Assembly: GCF_003946395.1 (NCBI RefSeq)
Contig: NZ_RHNZ01000003.1
Coordinates: 161,333 to 225,332 of the forward strand
Length of the DNA: 64,000 nucleotides
Direction of reading: 5' to 3'
DNA from: Levilactobacillus fuyuanensis
GTDB lineage: Bacteria; Bacillota; Bacilli; Lactobacillales; Lactobacillaceae
Below are positions 1 through 8,130 of the stretch, in pieces. Position 1 is the first letter of the stretch. Each line of letters begins with the position of its first letter. Under the pieces are notes generated by a model. It had not been told where the DNA came from and ran no database searches. It saw nothing but the letters and a program-made list of their open reading frames with translations. A program made the position numbers and the translations under genes.

Positions 1-1004
1 TTCTGCATGCTACCATCTGGCGCCTTAATCGTAACAACCGCATAGTACTGCGCTTGGTCATCGGCCATACTGGTGGCCAGTGTGGTATAGCTCAGCTTGT
101 TCTCGCTAGTCACGACCGAATCCTTTCCGCCCATTATGCGGTGCCAGACAACGGTCGATGGTGCCTCAGCAAAGCTCCCCTGTACGCTGAAGGTTGCCGT
201 CTGGCCCTCAGCGACCTGTTGTTCCACCACCAGACCACCACCAACTTCAATAGCAGCTTGATCTGTCTCAGTCGACCCATCGTCATTCGTCATCGTTCCC
301 GTAATAACCACCGTTCCTGATTGCCCGCTCGTATTAGCCTTCACCTCACCAGTTGCCTCATTCACCGTCGCTAACTGATCATCGGAACTCGTCCACGTCA
401 ATTTCCCCGTCGCGGTGGCTGGCGTCGGCGTGCCGTGAACGTATGTCACCATGGCATTTCTCTGATTATTGTAGAGATAACTCTGATCGCTGGTAACCTT
501 CAGTCCCGTCGCTGGTATTGGTTGGGGGAATGTCGTCACGGCAGCAACCCGCGAGTAATAGATTGGTGCAAGAAACGATGATAAATAATAATACTGAAAG
601 GACTGCTGGTAATAAACCGTGCCCGCCTGGGTCGGTGTAATCGTAAGATCGGCCTTTTGATCACTATTCAAGCTTTGCCAAGTTTTACCGTCATTAGTGG
701 ACTGATACCACTGAAAGTGATCAATTGCAAAAGGATCGACACTACCCAAAATTGAATGAGCCGTCGTTGTCGTCAACATGACGCTCCGATTTACCGACGT
801 ATAGCGATTCTCTGGCTGTAAACTGAAACCTGTAGTGAAATAAAAGCCAAATATACCAATTGGCGTTCCACTTGGCGACCCTTTACCTGGAATCCCAGTT
901 GCCGCCTGCGCATCTCCCAGCTGCTGATTTCCCTGGCCCCCAACCATAACGACAACTAGCGCCAACAACCCAACCAGCACGCGTAACCACCATTTCCCCA
1001 TCAT
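1..1004 (-). CDS. Secreted Ig-like (BIG2) surface protein, C-terminus cut by window edge
   Basis: An open frame runs from ATG 1004 off the left edge with no stop, about 334 codons visible. The N-terminus MMGKWWLRVLVGLLALVVV is a signal peptide, with likely cleavage after a DAQAA segment. The mature part is rich in Thr, Ser and Gln. Residues roughly 170-250 contain a bacterial Ig-like (BIG2) signature, ending in LTWTSSDDQLATVNEATG, which is typical of cell-surface adhesins. An AGAGGG ribosome binding site precedes the start. Any anchor (LPXTG, WxL or repeats) would lie outside the window. Function beyond a surface protein cannot be assigned. Confidence 0.75.
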   Translation of the reverse strand, partial: MMGKWWLRVLVGLLALVVVMVGGQGNQQLGDAQAATGIPGKGSPSGTPIGIFGFYFTTGFSLQPENRYTSVNRSVMLTTTTAHSILGSVDPFAIDHFQWYQSTNDGKTWQSLNSDQKADLTITPTQAGTVYYQQSFQYYYLSSFLAPIYYSRVAAVTTFPQPIPATGLKVTSDQSYLYNNQRNAMVTYVHGTPTPATATGKLTWTSSDDQLATVNEATGEVKANTSGQSGTVVITGTMTNDDGSTETDQAAIEVGGGLVVEQQVAEGQTATFSVQGSFAEAPSTVVWHRIMGGKDSVVTSENKLSYTTLATSMADDQAQYYAVVTIKAPDGSMQ

Positions 1005-1325
1005 GCTGCAATCCCTCTTCCATAATCCTTTCCTTGAATCGCCATAATTTATACACATCTTTTGCAGGATTAGATGTTAACAAAGTTCATCAATAATCCG
1101 TTGCGCAATCAACCTATTCTGTCCGAAATTAACCAGTCTTTATTTTATAGAAATCACTTACACTTTGATAGTACGCCAATTAGTTATCATGTGATTACGA
1201 CTCACACAAATTTCCTAGTCACATTATCTGCCATCAGTATACAGGTAATCTCGCCCAAATACCATCAAATGCATAAATTATTTTGGTAGTGTTTAATTAT
1301 AAAAAAATTTATAACACATCATCCA
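1005..1325. other. AT-rich intergenic stretch
   Basis: About 320 bases between the surface-protein gene and the terminator of the EAL gene. It should carry the surface-protein promoter on the minus strand. A 71-codon plus-strand frame here has no ribosome binding site and low-complexity composition, so it is not called. I see no RNA gene or repeat. Confidence 0.5.
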
Positions 1326-1370
1326 TAAAAAAGGCTAAGGAACACCGCCACAACGGTGTTCCTTAGCCTA
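1326..1370 (-). terminator. Rho-independent terminator of the EAL gene
   Basis: Sixteen-base arms (1332-1347 and 1354-1369, starting AGGCTAAGGAAC) enclose a 6-base loop. An A-run at 1326-1333 becomes the U-run on the minus strand. It lies just past the stop of the EAL gene. Confidence 0.9.
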
Positions 1371-1385
1371 TGATTATCTAATTGT

Positions 1386-2078
1386 TTAAGCCGGACAAGT
1401 ATCTTGCGGTAATTTCAACAACTGGGGCCGACTGAAGTAATATCCCTGCTTCAGCTTAATTCCAAGTTGCTTACTCAACCGATTGTCAGCGTGATCTTCG
1501 ATGCCCTCCAATACCATTCGCAAGCCATACTCTGCACTAATAGCGCGCCAGAAGCGAATCTTCTGCTGAATGTGGGGATCTTTGAACTCGCGATTGAAGT
1601 TTTGTAGCGCAAATTTAATCTCGGACGCTAGTGGCAACAATTCCTGAATATCTTTGAAGTAGTTGTCTCCGGTCCCAACGTCGTCCAACGAAATCTGCAT
1701 GCCCATATTGATAAAGGCCTTCAGTTGCGGCAATAGGTCGGCGATCGTATACTGTTGAGGCCCGTCATCTTCAGTCAGTTCAACCACGAGTTTCGTGGGG
1801 TAAAGTTGCTCCTGACTTTTGATGATGGCCTTAGCAATGGTCGTAGTCATCAGTTGTTCGCGATTGACATTGACCGATAAATAGCGCACCTTTAGCGAGA
1901 GTACCCTTGTCGTTGCAACCAACAGATCCGCCGTAATTTGCGGGTCAATCGCTGAAAATGATTCCGGCAAGCGCCAACCCTCCGGTGTCATCTGTTTCAT
2001 TAAGAGTTCATAGCCAAAAATCGTCTTCGTATCGGTGTCGATTTGCGGCTGAACAAAGTAACGGTAGACTGGTTCCAA
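1386..2078 (-). CDS. Stand-alone EAL-domain protein (putative c-di-GMP phosphodiesterase)
   Basis: A 230-residue protein that is essentially only an EAL domain (usual length about 240) with no GGDEF, PAS or membrane part. Signature positions: YELL at 23-26 (the EAL glutamate is E24), SVNVN at 69-73, ELTE at 100-103, DDVGTG at 132-137, K155, EGIED at 191-195 and QGYYFSRP at 211-218. Most metal and substrate ligands are thus present, although the usual KID triplet reads KFA, so activity is uncertain. EAL proteins hydrolyse c-di-GMP to pGpG; some are only receptors. The start is TTG with a G-rich ribosome binding site (GGGGGG). No diguanylate cyclase is seen in the window. Confidence 0.8.
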   Translation of the reverse strand: MEPVYRYFVQPQIDTDTKTIFGYELLMKQMTPEGWRLPESFSAIDPQITADLLVATTRVLSLKVRYLSVNVNREQLMTTTIAKAIIKSQEQLYPTKLVVELTEDDGPQQYTIADLLPQLKAFINMGMQISLDDVGTGDNYFKDIQELLPLASEIKFALQNFNREFKDPHIQQKIRFWRAISAEYGLRMVLEGIEDHADNRLSKQLGIKLKQGYYFSRPQLLKLPQDTCPA

Positions 2079-2170
2079 AAAAAGTACCCCCCTAAATAAA
2101 TATTTTACGTGAACTATATTCTAAGTATACTATAATAAAGTTAAAGTGGTGTTACAAAAAGAAAGGATTG

Positions 2171-3532
2171 ATGACATTGAAAGTTGTCGTCATTGGGTGT
2201 ACCCATGCGGGTATTGCCGCTGTTAAACAAATTTTAAAAAATTATCCTGACGCTGAAATTACCGTTTACGAGCGTCAGTCAACCATTTCTTATCTCTCTT
2301 GCGCAACCTATTTACATATTGAAGGCACAGTAAAGTCGCTGGATGATGCCCGTTATGTCGAACCAGATGATTTTGCCGACGAAGGCGTTACTATGCAAAT
2401 TAGCCATGATGTCATCCGAGTCAACGCTTCGGAACACACCTTGTTGGTTCAGAATCTGGCGACCAAGGAGATGGCCACCGACACCTACGATAAATTAATC
2501 ATGGCGACCGGTTCATTGACCGCGATTCCAGCCATTCCAGGCGTGGAAAATCCCAAGGTACTCCTCTGCAAGACCTACAATCAGGCACATAGTTTATGTG
2601 ATTATAGCACCAACCAGAAGCGCATAGCAATTATTGGTGGTGGTTACGTTGGTATCGAGCTGGCGGAAGGTTATGCCAATACTGGCCACGAGGTCCTGTT
2701 AATCCAACAACCAACGCATTTACTCGACCAGTATGTCGAGCCAGAAATATCCGAAGCAGTCGCCAGACTTTTGAGGTCGCATGGCGTCCAAGTTCTGCGG
2801 CATACCCGTGTGACGGCCTTCGCAGATACCGATGAGGGCAAACTGTGCCTAGCTACTGAAGCGGGCAACTTCAAGGTTGATATGGCGGCCATCAGCGCTG
2901 GCATTATTCCGCAAACGGACCTGTTGCATGGACAGGTCAAAATGGCTCCCAACGGTGCTATTTTGACTGATGACTACATGCAGACCTCCAACCCCGATAT
3001 TCTAGCCGCGGGTGACGCATCTGTCAGTCACGATAACGCGACGAATGCGCCCATTTACGCACCGTTAGTTTCTCACGCAGTTCGTCAAGGAGCCTTGGCG
3101 GGAACCAACGCTTTTGAACGCCGTCTGCGGACGATTGGCACTCAGAACACGACTGGCGTCTTGGTCTTTGGCCACACACTGGCCCGAACTGGATTGACGA
3201 TGAAACAAGCGACGGCGGCCAACCTGAACGCGGCACACGTCCTCTACGCTGGCCCTTACCGACCTAAATTCATGCCAGAACACTATCCGGTCATGATGGA
3301 ACTAGTCTACGATCGAAATAATCGCAAAGTTCTGGGGGCTCAGTTACTCTGTCAGCACGATGTCTCTCAGGCAGCCAATGCGGTCTCGGCTCTCATGCAG
3401 AATGGCGGTACGATTGACCAGTTGGCCATGCTAGACATGCTATTCTCACCCAATTTCAGTGAACCCTTCAACTACCTGAACAAGACGGCTCAAATGGCTG
3501 TGGATCAGGAAAAAGGATACTTGCGAACTTAA
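2171..3532 (+). CDS. nox: NADH oxidase / CoA-disulfide reductase family flavoprotein
   Basis: A 453-residue pyridine nucleotide-disulfide oxidoreductase. The N-terminal FAD site is VVVIGCTHAGIAA. The redox cysteine lies in SYLSCATYL near residue 45, the position of the single catalytic Cys of water-forming NADH oxidases. The second dinucleotide site is IIGGGYVGIELAEGY near residue 160, and the FAD-closing motif ILAAGDAS is near 275. In lactic acid bacteria such enzymes reduce O2 to water with NADH and regenerate NAD+. CoA-disulfide reductase activity is an alternative that sequence alone does not exclude. ATG 2171 follows GAAAGGA closely; TTG 2168 or 2177 are alternative starts. A GNAT gene follows 25 bases later, perhaps cotranscribed. 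Confidence 0.85.
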   Translation: MTLKVVVIGCTHAGIAAVKQILKNYPDAEITVYERQSTISYLSCATYLHIEGTVKSLDDARYVEPDDFADEGVTMQISHDVIRVNASEHTLLVQNLATKEMATDTYDKLIMATGSLTAIPAIPGVENPKVLLCKTYNQAHSLCDYSTNQKRIAIIGGGYVGIELAEGYANTGHEVLLIQQPTHLLDQYVEPEISEAVARLLRSHGVQVLRHTRVTAFADTDEGKLCLATEAGNFKVDMAAISAGIIPQTDLLHGQVKMAPNGAILTDDYMQTSNPDILAAGDASVSHDNATNAPIYAPLVSHAVRQGALAGTNAFERRLRTIGTQNTTGVLVFGHTLARTGLTMKQATAANLNAAHVLYAGPYRPKFMPEHYPVMMELVYDRNNRKVLGAQLLCQHDVSQAANAVSALMQNGGTIDQLAMLDMLFSPNFSEPFNYLNKTAQMAVDQEKGYLRT

Positions 3533-3557
3533 ACCTAACTGAAAGGGAAAGATTGCC

Positions 3558-4007
3558 ATGATTACCTACCACGTCTTAATCCCAACCAGTCCGCTCTGGC
3601 CTCAAGCGACGACCCAAATCGGTGCCATCGACTGGCCAGCGGGTCCTCATTTAGCTAAACGTATGCAAACGCCAGCAGTCTGGCAGCCATTTGAGCGTAT
3701 CATCTACGCTACCACTGATGACCAATTGGCGGGCTTTTGCGCATTGCTGGCAGAGGATATCGTGCCCGACACGCCCTACTCACCATTCGTCAGCTCGGTC
3801 TACGTTGCTCCAGACTACCGGCACCAAGGGATCAGTCTCCGGCTGGTCCAGCAGGCGGAAACCGCGGCGGAGGCGGTCGACATAGAAGGTCTTTACATCG
3901 TGACCCGTCACATGGGGTTGTACGAGCACCTGGATTATGCTCTGGTGGATCGGCGTGAGGATCAGTTTGGACGGTTGAACCGCGTATTGTATAAGAATTT
4001 TGCATGA
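3558..4007 (+). CDS. GNAT family N-acetyltransferase
   Basis: A 149-residue single-domain protein. The acetyl-CoA-binding core is SSVYVAPDYRHQGISLRLV (residues about 78-96; the usual R/Q-x-x-G-x-G/A pyrophosphate loop reads RHQGIS). It is followed by the IVTRHMGLYEHLDY strand-helix common in GNATs that act on small molecules. An AAAGGGAAAG ribosome binding site precedes ATG. It shares its orientation and a short gap with the upstream flavoprotein. The substrate is unknown. Confidence 0.8.
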   Translation: MITYHVLIPTSPLWPQATTQIGAIDWPAGPHLAKRMQTPAVWQPFERIIYATTDDQLAGFCALLAEDIVPDTPYSPFVSSVYVAPDYRHQGISLRLVQQAETAAEAVDIEGLYIVTRHMGLYEHLDYALVDRREDQFGRLNRVLYKNFA

Positions 4008-4010
4008 AAT

Positions 4011-4043
4011 AAACCACCTTCGCCAATCGACGGAGGTGGTTTT
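4011..4043. terminator. Bidirectional terminator between convergent genes
   Basis: Arms AAACCACC and GGTGGTTT around a short loop, with A-rich and T-rich flanks on either side. It serves the plus-strand GNAT gene and the minus-strand PfpI-like gene, whose stop it overlaps. Confidence 0.8.
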
Positions 4044-4737
4044 ATTTTGCCAAATTTTGAACTAACAACCGGGCGACTGCCTTGGCCGAAAAGGGATTCT
4101 GACCGGTAATCAGATGGCCATCCTGAACGGCATATTCCTTGTAGGCACGGCGCTTCATGAAGGTCGCCCCCCGTTGTTCAGCAACTGTTTGATTGAAAAA
4201 TGGAACGACTGATTGCTTGCCAGCCAAAATCTCCTCGGACTTGGTAAACCCGGTGACGTTACGGTTAGCAATCAAATACTCGCCGGATGCCGTTTGAATG
4301 TTTAGGAGTCCCGCAATCCCATGACAGACGGCGGTAACGTAGCCACCATTGGCATAGATACTGGCAGCGAGGCTCTGGAGTGGCTGATTGTCGGGGAAAT
4401 CCCACATGACACCATGACCGCCAGCATAGTAAATTGCGGCGTAATCCGCCGGGTCAACTTGCGTTGGCGCTAGTGAATGTGTTAACGCCCGCTGTTGGAA
4501 GTCGGCAGTCTCATAGAACGCCATAATTTCGCTATCAGTGTATTTCATGCTACGCGGATCCAACGGCACGAAACCGCCCTTAGGACTGACATAATCGATC
4601 TGATAGCCAGCCTGCTGTAGAATCAGGGCAAATTCAGTCGCTTCACCCAGCCACAATCCAGTCGGGTCGGTCGTATTGCCATAACGTGTCGTATTTGTAA
4701 GTACAATTAGGATTTTCTTTAAAGGTTTTGATTGCAT
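4042..4737 (-). CDS. DJ-1/PfpI (type 1 glutamine amidotransferase-like) family protein
   Basis: A 231-residue protein resembling Hsp31/ThiJ-like members. The nucleophile elbow is VTAVCHGIAGLL (Cys about 139), with YYAGGHGVMWDFPDN upstream as the oxyanion and glycine strand. Family members act as glyoxalases, deglycases, chaperones or are untested, so the activity is not assigned. The start overlaps the upstream ArsR gene by 19 bases, so the two form a translationally coupled operon; the regulator probably controls this gene. GGAG lies 9 bases before ATG. Confidence 0.8.
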   Translation of the reverse strand: MQSKPLKKILIVLTNTTRYGNTTDPTGLWLGEATEFALILQQAGYQIDYVSPKGGFVPLDPRSMKYTDSEIMAFYETADFQQRALTHSLAPTQVDPADYAAIYYAGGHGVMWDFPDNQPLQSLAASIYANGGYVTAVCHGIAGLLNIQTASGEYLIANRNVTGFTKSEEILAGKQSVVPFFNQTVAEQRGATFMKRRAYKEYAVQDGHLITGQNPFSAKAVARLLVQNLAK

Positions 4738-5057
4738 GTCATCGTCTCCGTAACGTGGTCTAAGAGGGTCTTCAATTGGTCAATGGCTTTGGTCTGATGC
4801 GTGAGATAATAGAAATTCTTCGTCCCCTCTCGTCGATAGTCGACGAGCTGGACGTCCTTCAAAATTTTGAGATGGTGTGACACGGCTGGCCGCGAGAGCC
4901 CTGTGACGCCGATGAGGTCGGTAACCTGAAGTCCTCGATGGATAATCTTCTGATCCAGTAGCGCAATGATAATCGCTTGACGCTTCTGATCTCCCAGTGC
5001 GACTAGAAAGTCGCTAGAACGCGTGAACTCGTGCTTTAATTTTGTTAAATTCGACAA
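4719..5057 (-). CDS. ArsR-family transcriptional regulator
   Basis: A 112-residue winged-helix protein. The recognition region is TGLSRPAVSHHLKILKD (about 48-64), typical of ArsR/SmtB, followed by the wing YRREGTKNFYYLT. No CVC metal site is visible, so it probably senses something other than a metal by that route. The start is TTG, with AGGTG about 8 bases upstream. It is the first gene of an operon with the PfpI-like gene and is divergent from the MDR oxidoreductase. Repeated TTTAAACCAWT elements in the shared upstream region are candidate operators. Confidence 0.85.
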   Translation of the reverse strand: MSNLTKLKHEFTRSSDFLVALGDQKRQAIIIALLDQKIIHRGLQVTDLIGVTGLSRPAVSHHLKILKDVQLVDYRREGTKNFYYLTHQTKAIDQLKTLLDHVTETMTCNQNL

Positions 5058-5080
5058 TTTATATCACCTGGTCGTTTATT

Positions 5081-5178
5081 ATTTTAAACCATTAAACCAT
5101 GCTATCGTCCCTTTGTCAACTTTGATGTATCAATGACTAGTCTCAAACTTATTCGTTGACATTTTTAAACCAATTAGG
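5081..5178. promoter_or_regulatory. Divergent control region with repeated TTTAAACCAWT elements
   Basis: Copies lie at about 5083-5095 (TTTTAAACCATTAAACC, itself a direct repeat of AAACC) and about 5163-5175 (TTTTTAAACCAATTA). They flank the divergent promoters of the ArsR operon and the oxidoreductase. Seen: the repeats and their position. Inferred: binding by the ArsR protein. Confidence 0.4.
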
Positions 5179-5231
5179 TAATATGCACTTTAATCGTTCG
5201 AAAATATAAACGGAAAAGAGTGCGAAACAAC

Positions 5232-6242
5232 GTGTCCAAAACTATGAAAGCCGCCGTAATTACTCACTATCAGCAAGCCACACCCACCATCAAGACCGTC
5301 GCCATGCCCACACCGCAACCAACCGATGTGCTAGTCAAAATCAAAGCTGCCAGTATCAACCCCATCGATCTGAAAACGATGGCAGGTGGCCTAAAAATAT
5401 TACTGTCCTACCAGATGCCACTGATCATCGGCAGCGATTTTGCCGGCGAAGTAGTGTCTGTGGGCACTGACGTCACAACCTTTAAAGTCGGCGACGCCGT
5501 GTACGGTCGGCCTCGCAAGAACCGGATTGGTACCTTCGCGGAATACTTGGCGGTCGATGCTACCGATATCGCGTTAAAGCCCCGTAATCTTAGTTTCAAG
5601 GAGGCTGCCGCAATGCCACTAGTCGGTTTGACGAGTTATCAGGCGCTCCACGATATCCTACAGATTAAGCCTGGCCAACACGTACTGATTCAAGCCGGTG
5701 CGGGGGGCATTGGCACAGTAGCCATTCAGTTGGCCAAGCGCCTCGGTGCCATTGTCGCGACTACAACCAGCCCACGAAATTTCGATCTCGTTCGCAAGTT
5801 GGGCGCCGACCGCATCATCGACTACCATACTGAGAATTTTGCGGATGCGCTGACCGATTACGACGCAGTATTTGATACTCTAGGTGGGAAAGATCTCGAG
5901 CAGGCCTTCTCAATCGTCAAACCAGGCGGCCAAGTGGTCAGCATCTCCGGTTTGCCTAATGCCCGTTTCGCAAAGGCATATGGTCTCCCACGATGGAAAC
6001 GTACCCTCTTCAGACTTGCAACGCATCGGCTAAATCACTTGGAAAAGCAGACACAGGTAGCCTACCGTTTTCTCTTCATGTGGCCCAGTGGCACTGATCT
6101 GGCAGAATTAACGCGCTTGATAGAACAGGCGCAATTGCGCCCAATTATCGATCGCAGCTTTAATTTTGATGAACTTAATCGTGCGCTAGCTTACGCTAAG
6201 AACGGACACGCTCGCGGAAAAATCATCCTTAAAATTAGTTAG
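5232..6242 (+). CDS. Zinc-independent MDR-family NAD(P)H:quinone oxidoreductase
   Basis: About 336 residues, medium-chain dehydrogenase fold. The N-terminal GroES-like part contains GSDFAGEVVSVGTDVTTFKV. The Rossmann part has VLIQAGAGGIGTVAIQLAKRLGA (about 145-167), which supplies the NADPH-binding AGAGGIG loop. The catalytic-zinc cysteine and histidine ligands of alcohol dehydrogenases are absent, as in quinone oxidoreductase (QOR) and zeta-crystallin types. Start choice is uncertain: SD-like GGAAAAGAG at 5212-5220 best suits GTG 5232; GTG 5220 and ATG 5244 (MKAAV, the usual family N-terminus) are alternatives. It is divergent from the ArsR operon, so it may share its inducer. Confidence 0.82.
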   Translation: MSKTMKAAVITHYQQATPTIKTVAMPTPQPTDVLVKIKAASINPIDLKTMAGGLKILLSYQMPLIIGSDFAGEVVSVGTDVTTFKVGDAVYGRPRKNRIGTFAEYLAVDATDIALKPRNLSFKEAAAMPLVGLTSYQALHDILQIKPGQHVLIQAGAGGIGTVAIQLAKRLGAIVATTTSPRNFDLVRKLGADRIIDYHTENFADALTDYDAVFDTLGGKDLEQAFSIVKPGGQVVSISGLPNARFAKAYGLPRWKRTLFRLATHRLNHLEKQTQVAYRFLFMWPSGTDLAELTRLIEQAQLRPIIDRSFNFDELNRALAYAKNGHARGKIILKIS

Positions 6243-6248
6243 TCAAAA

Positions 6249-6288
6249 AAGTCGGGATACTTCACTACGGAGGTATCCCGACCTTTTT
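6249..6288. terminator. Bidirectional terminator
   Basis: Ten-base arms GTCGGGATAC (6251-6260) and GTATCCCGAC (6273-6282), flanked by AAAAAA on the left and CTTTTTG on the right. It lies between convergent genes. Confidence 0.9.
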
Positions 6289-6323
6289 GACTGACTGTTT
6301 AAGTGTACATTCTGCGGTTACAT

Positions 6324-6785
6324 TTACAAGTTCTGTGTCAGCACATACTGCTCACCATAGGGACCAAATCGCCGCCGACCAGTATCCGTGTAGCCCACCT
6401 TTTCATAGAGCTTTTGGGCTGGGAAATTCCCGTGATCGACGGATAGGGTCAAGGTGGTTGCCTCCGGAAAATGGTGGCGTACAAACGCCGGCAATAGCTG
6501 CAGCGCCTGGGTGGCAAAGCCCTGACCACGCTGCGTTTCCGAAATGGACAACGAACGAATCAGGACGGCCGTGGCTGGGTCGGCTCCCACCTCTCGAACA
6601 TCTTCATTCTTGATAAGCACTAGAAACCCGACGAGTTCGGTATCCGCTAAAATCATGACCGGTAGTCGATCCGGATTACCAATGGCGATGGCCAACGCCG
6701 TTTGTGGGGTCGCTGTAAAGGTCGGATCACTCAGCGGATAGGCCGCGATGCGGTCGCGATCCTGCTAAACTGTGAGGGTTAACAT
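6324..6785 (-). pseudogene. GNAT N-acetyltransferase interrupted by an early amber codon
   Basis: Read from ATG 6785, which has a strong AAAGGAG ribosome binding site, the frame is MLTLTV, then TAG at 6765-6767, then continues without shift as QDRDRIAAYPLSDPTFTATP into a full GNAT domain. The acetyl-CoA motif is SLSISETQRGQGFATQALQ and the C-terminal part is LSVDHGNFPAQKLYEKVGY. Downstream of the stop the first ATG-initiated frame starts at 6695, giving only 123 residues and losing beta-1 and part of alpha-1. The single nonsense codon in an otherwise intact 153-codon frame suggests a recent loss, reinitiation, or a sequencing error. Confidence 0.75.
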
Positions 6786-6856
6786 GGCAACACTCCTTTG
6801 AAATTAATTGGCCAATAGCTCTAAGATACCACGATAGTTCTAGTGCGGCACAACCT

Positions 6857-6907
6857 AAAAACGCGTAATCCTAAGAAAGCTGAAGCCCTCTCAGATTACG
6901 CGTTTCT
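6857..6907. terminator. Probable terminator of the aldo/keto reductase gene
   Basis: Twelve-base arms AAACGCGTAATC (6859-6870) and GATTACGCGTTT (6894-6905) with a 23-base loop, and A-rich sequence on the left for the minus-strand transcript. The long loop lowers confidence. Confidence 0.6.
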
Positions 6908-6944
6908 GGTAAATGCCTATTTAGTTCCTGCGGTTATGTGAGTC

Positions 6945-7787
6945 CTATTCAAATTCTTCATAAACATTCGGATCTTGGCCAGCGACTACTCGGCCTTCAA
7001 CCTTAGTTAAAGCCGCAATCTGGGCCATTTCGTCATCTGTTAATTGAAAGTCAAAAATATCCAAATTTGTCCGTTGATGGGCGATGTTATGCGTCCGTGG
7101 TAACGGAACGATGCCGCGTTGATGGTGCCAACGCAAAATAATTTGGACGACATTCTTGTGGTATTTGGCAGCCAGTGATTGAATCAAAGGTTCCTTGATG
7201 ACCGAGCTTCCCCGACCGAGTGGACTCCAAGCTTCCGTCAGAATTCCCCGTTCGCGATTGGCGGTGACCATGCGCTCCTGGTTCCAGTAAGGATGAACCT
7301 CGATCTGATTAACGGAAGGCGTCACCCCGGTCTCTTGAATGATTCGGTCGAGATGTTCCGGTTCGAAATTGGACACACCAATTGACCGAATGAGGCCTCG
7401 CTTTTGGGCATCGATCATGGCTTGCCAGGCTTCCACGTATAGGTCCTGTTTCGGCAATGGCCAGTGAATCAGGAAGAGGTCAAAATAATCCAAACCCATC
7501 CGATACAGCGACTCCTGAATTGCTGTCGTTGCGTCGGCATACCGATGATATTTACCTGGTAATTTCGAAGTCACCACTAGCTCGGCACGTGGTACCCCGG
7601 AACGGCGAATGGCCTCACCGACAGCACCTTCGTTATCGTAACTCGTTGAGCTATCGATGCTTCGATAGCCGTCATTAATGGCGATCTGAAATTGGTTAAC
7701 GGCCGCCCCACCACGAACACGAGCGGTCCCCAAGGTAATTGCTGGTAACTCCCAGCCATCATTCAATGTGAAACTTGGAATTGTCAT
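6945..7787 (-). CDS. Aldo/keto reductase
   Basis: A 280-residue (alpha/beta)8 NADPH-dependent reductase. The catalytic tetrad is visible: Asp in YRSIDSSTSYDNE (about 46), Tyr in the same segment (about 51), Lys in VTSKLPG (about 76) and His in FLIHWPLPK (about 109). The NADPH-binding C-terminal part includes IVPLPRTHNIAHQRTN. It is nearest to the 2,5-diketo-D-gluconate reductase/YvgN type common in lactobacilli, which reduces glyoxals and aldehydes. A GGAGG ribosome binding site precedes ATG. It stands as a single gene between terminators. Confidence 0.87.
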   Translation of the reverse strand: MTIPSFTLNDGWELPAITLGTARVRGGAAVNQFQIAINDGYRSIDSSTSYDNEGAVGEAIRRSGVPRAELVVTSKLPGKYHRYADATTAIQESLYRMGLDYFDLFLIHWPLPKQDLYVEAWQAMIDAQKRGLIRSIGVSNFEPEHLDRIIQETGVTPSVNQIEVHPYWNQERMVTANRERGILTEAWSPLGRGSSVIKEPLIQSLAAKYHKNVVQIILRWHHQRGIVPLPRTHNIAHQRTNLDIFDFQLTDDEMAQIAALTKVEGRVVAGQDPNVYEEFE

Positions 7788-8086
7788 AATCTGCCTCCTA
7801 CATTTTCAGAAAGTTGGCGTTGAATGAATAAACGCATTAACATGAAGCGCTTACATAGTTTACCACTTTTATTGCCTGATTACGCTAAAGTTGTCCCCAG
7901 CATTTGTTTCTTTGTGAAATAATATAGGCGGGCAATTATCTTCCTTCAATGTTGGCGTGACCAAGCGGTATGGGCCACAAAAACTGTCTCTCTGGGACGA
8001 ACTGGTAGCGACAAGGAATTACACTGTTATCCCACCTCATGCGTTTAGATGGCAATTTGGCGCCACTCACTCTATCAAAAAATACT
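7788..8086. other. Intergenic stretch without a recognised gene
   Basis: About 300 bases. The minus-strand promoter of the aldo/keto reductase should lie near its left end. Short plus-strand frames around 7950-8120 have no start with a ribosome binding site and match nothing I recognise. Confidence 0.4.
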
Positions 8087-8120
8087 CGCAAGTGATGTTT
8101 CACATGAAACATCACTTGCG
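8087..8120. terminator. Long perfect hairpin, terminator with an embedded parS-like core (8096-8111)
   Basis: Sixteen-base arms (CGCAAGTGATGTTTCA and its complement) around CA, extended by AAAATAC on the left and GTATTTT on the right. It follows the stop of the minus-strand NADP-binding gene and can end its transcript. The central 16-mer TGTTTCACATGAAACA differs from the Firmicute parS consensus TGTTTCACGTGAAACA at one position and recurs elsewhere in this window. Confidence 0.7.
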
Positions 8121-8130
8121 GGTATTTTAG

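Noticed and set aside
883..1083. Minus-strand 66-codon frame
   Set aside because: It is a shadow of the N-terminal part of the surface-protein gene in another frame, which has the signal peptide and the ribosome binding site.
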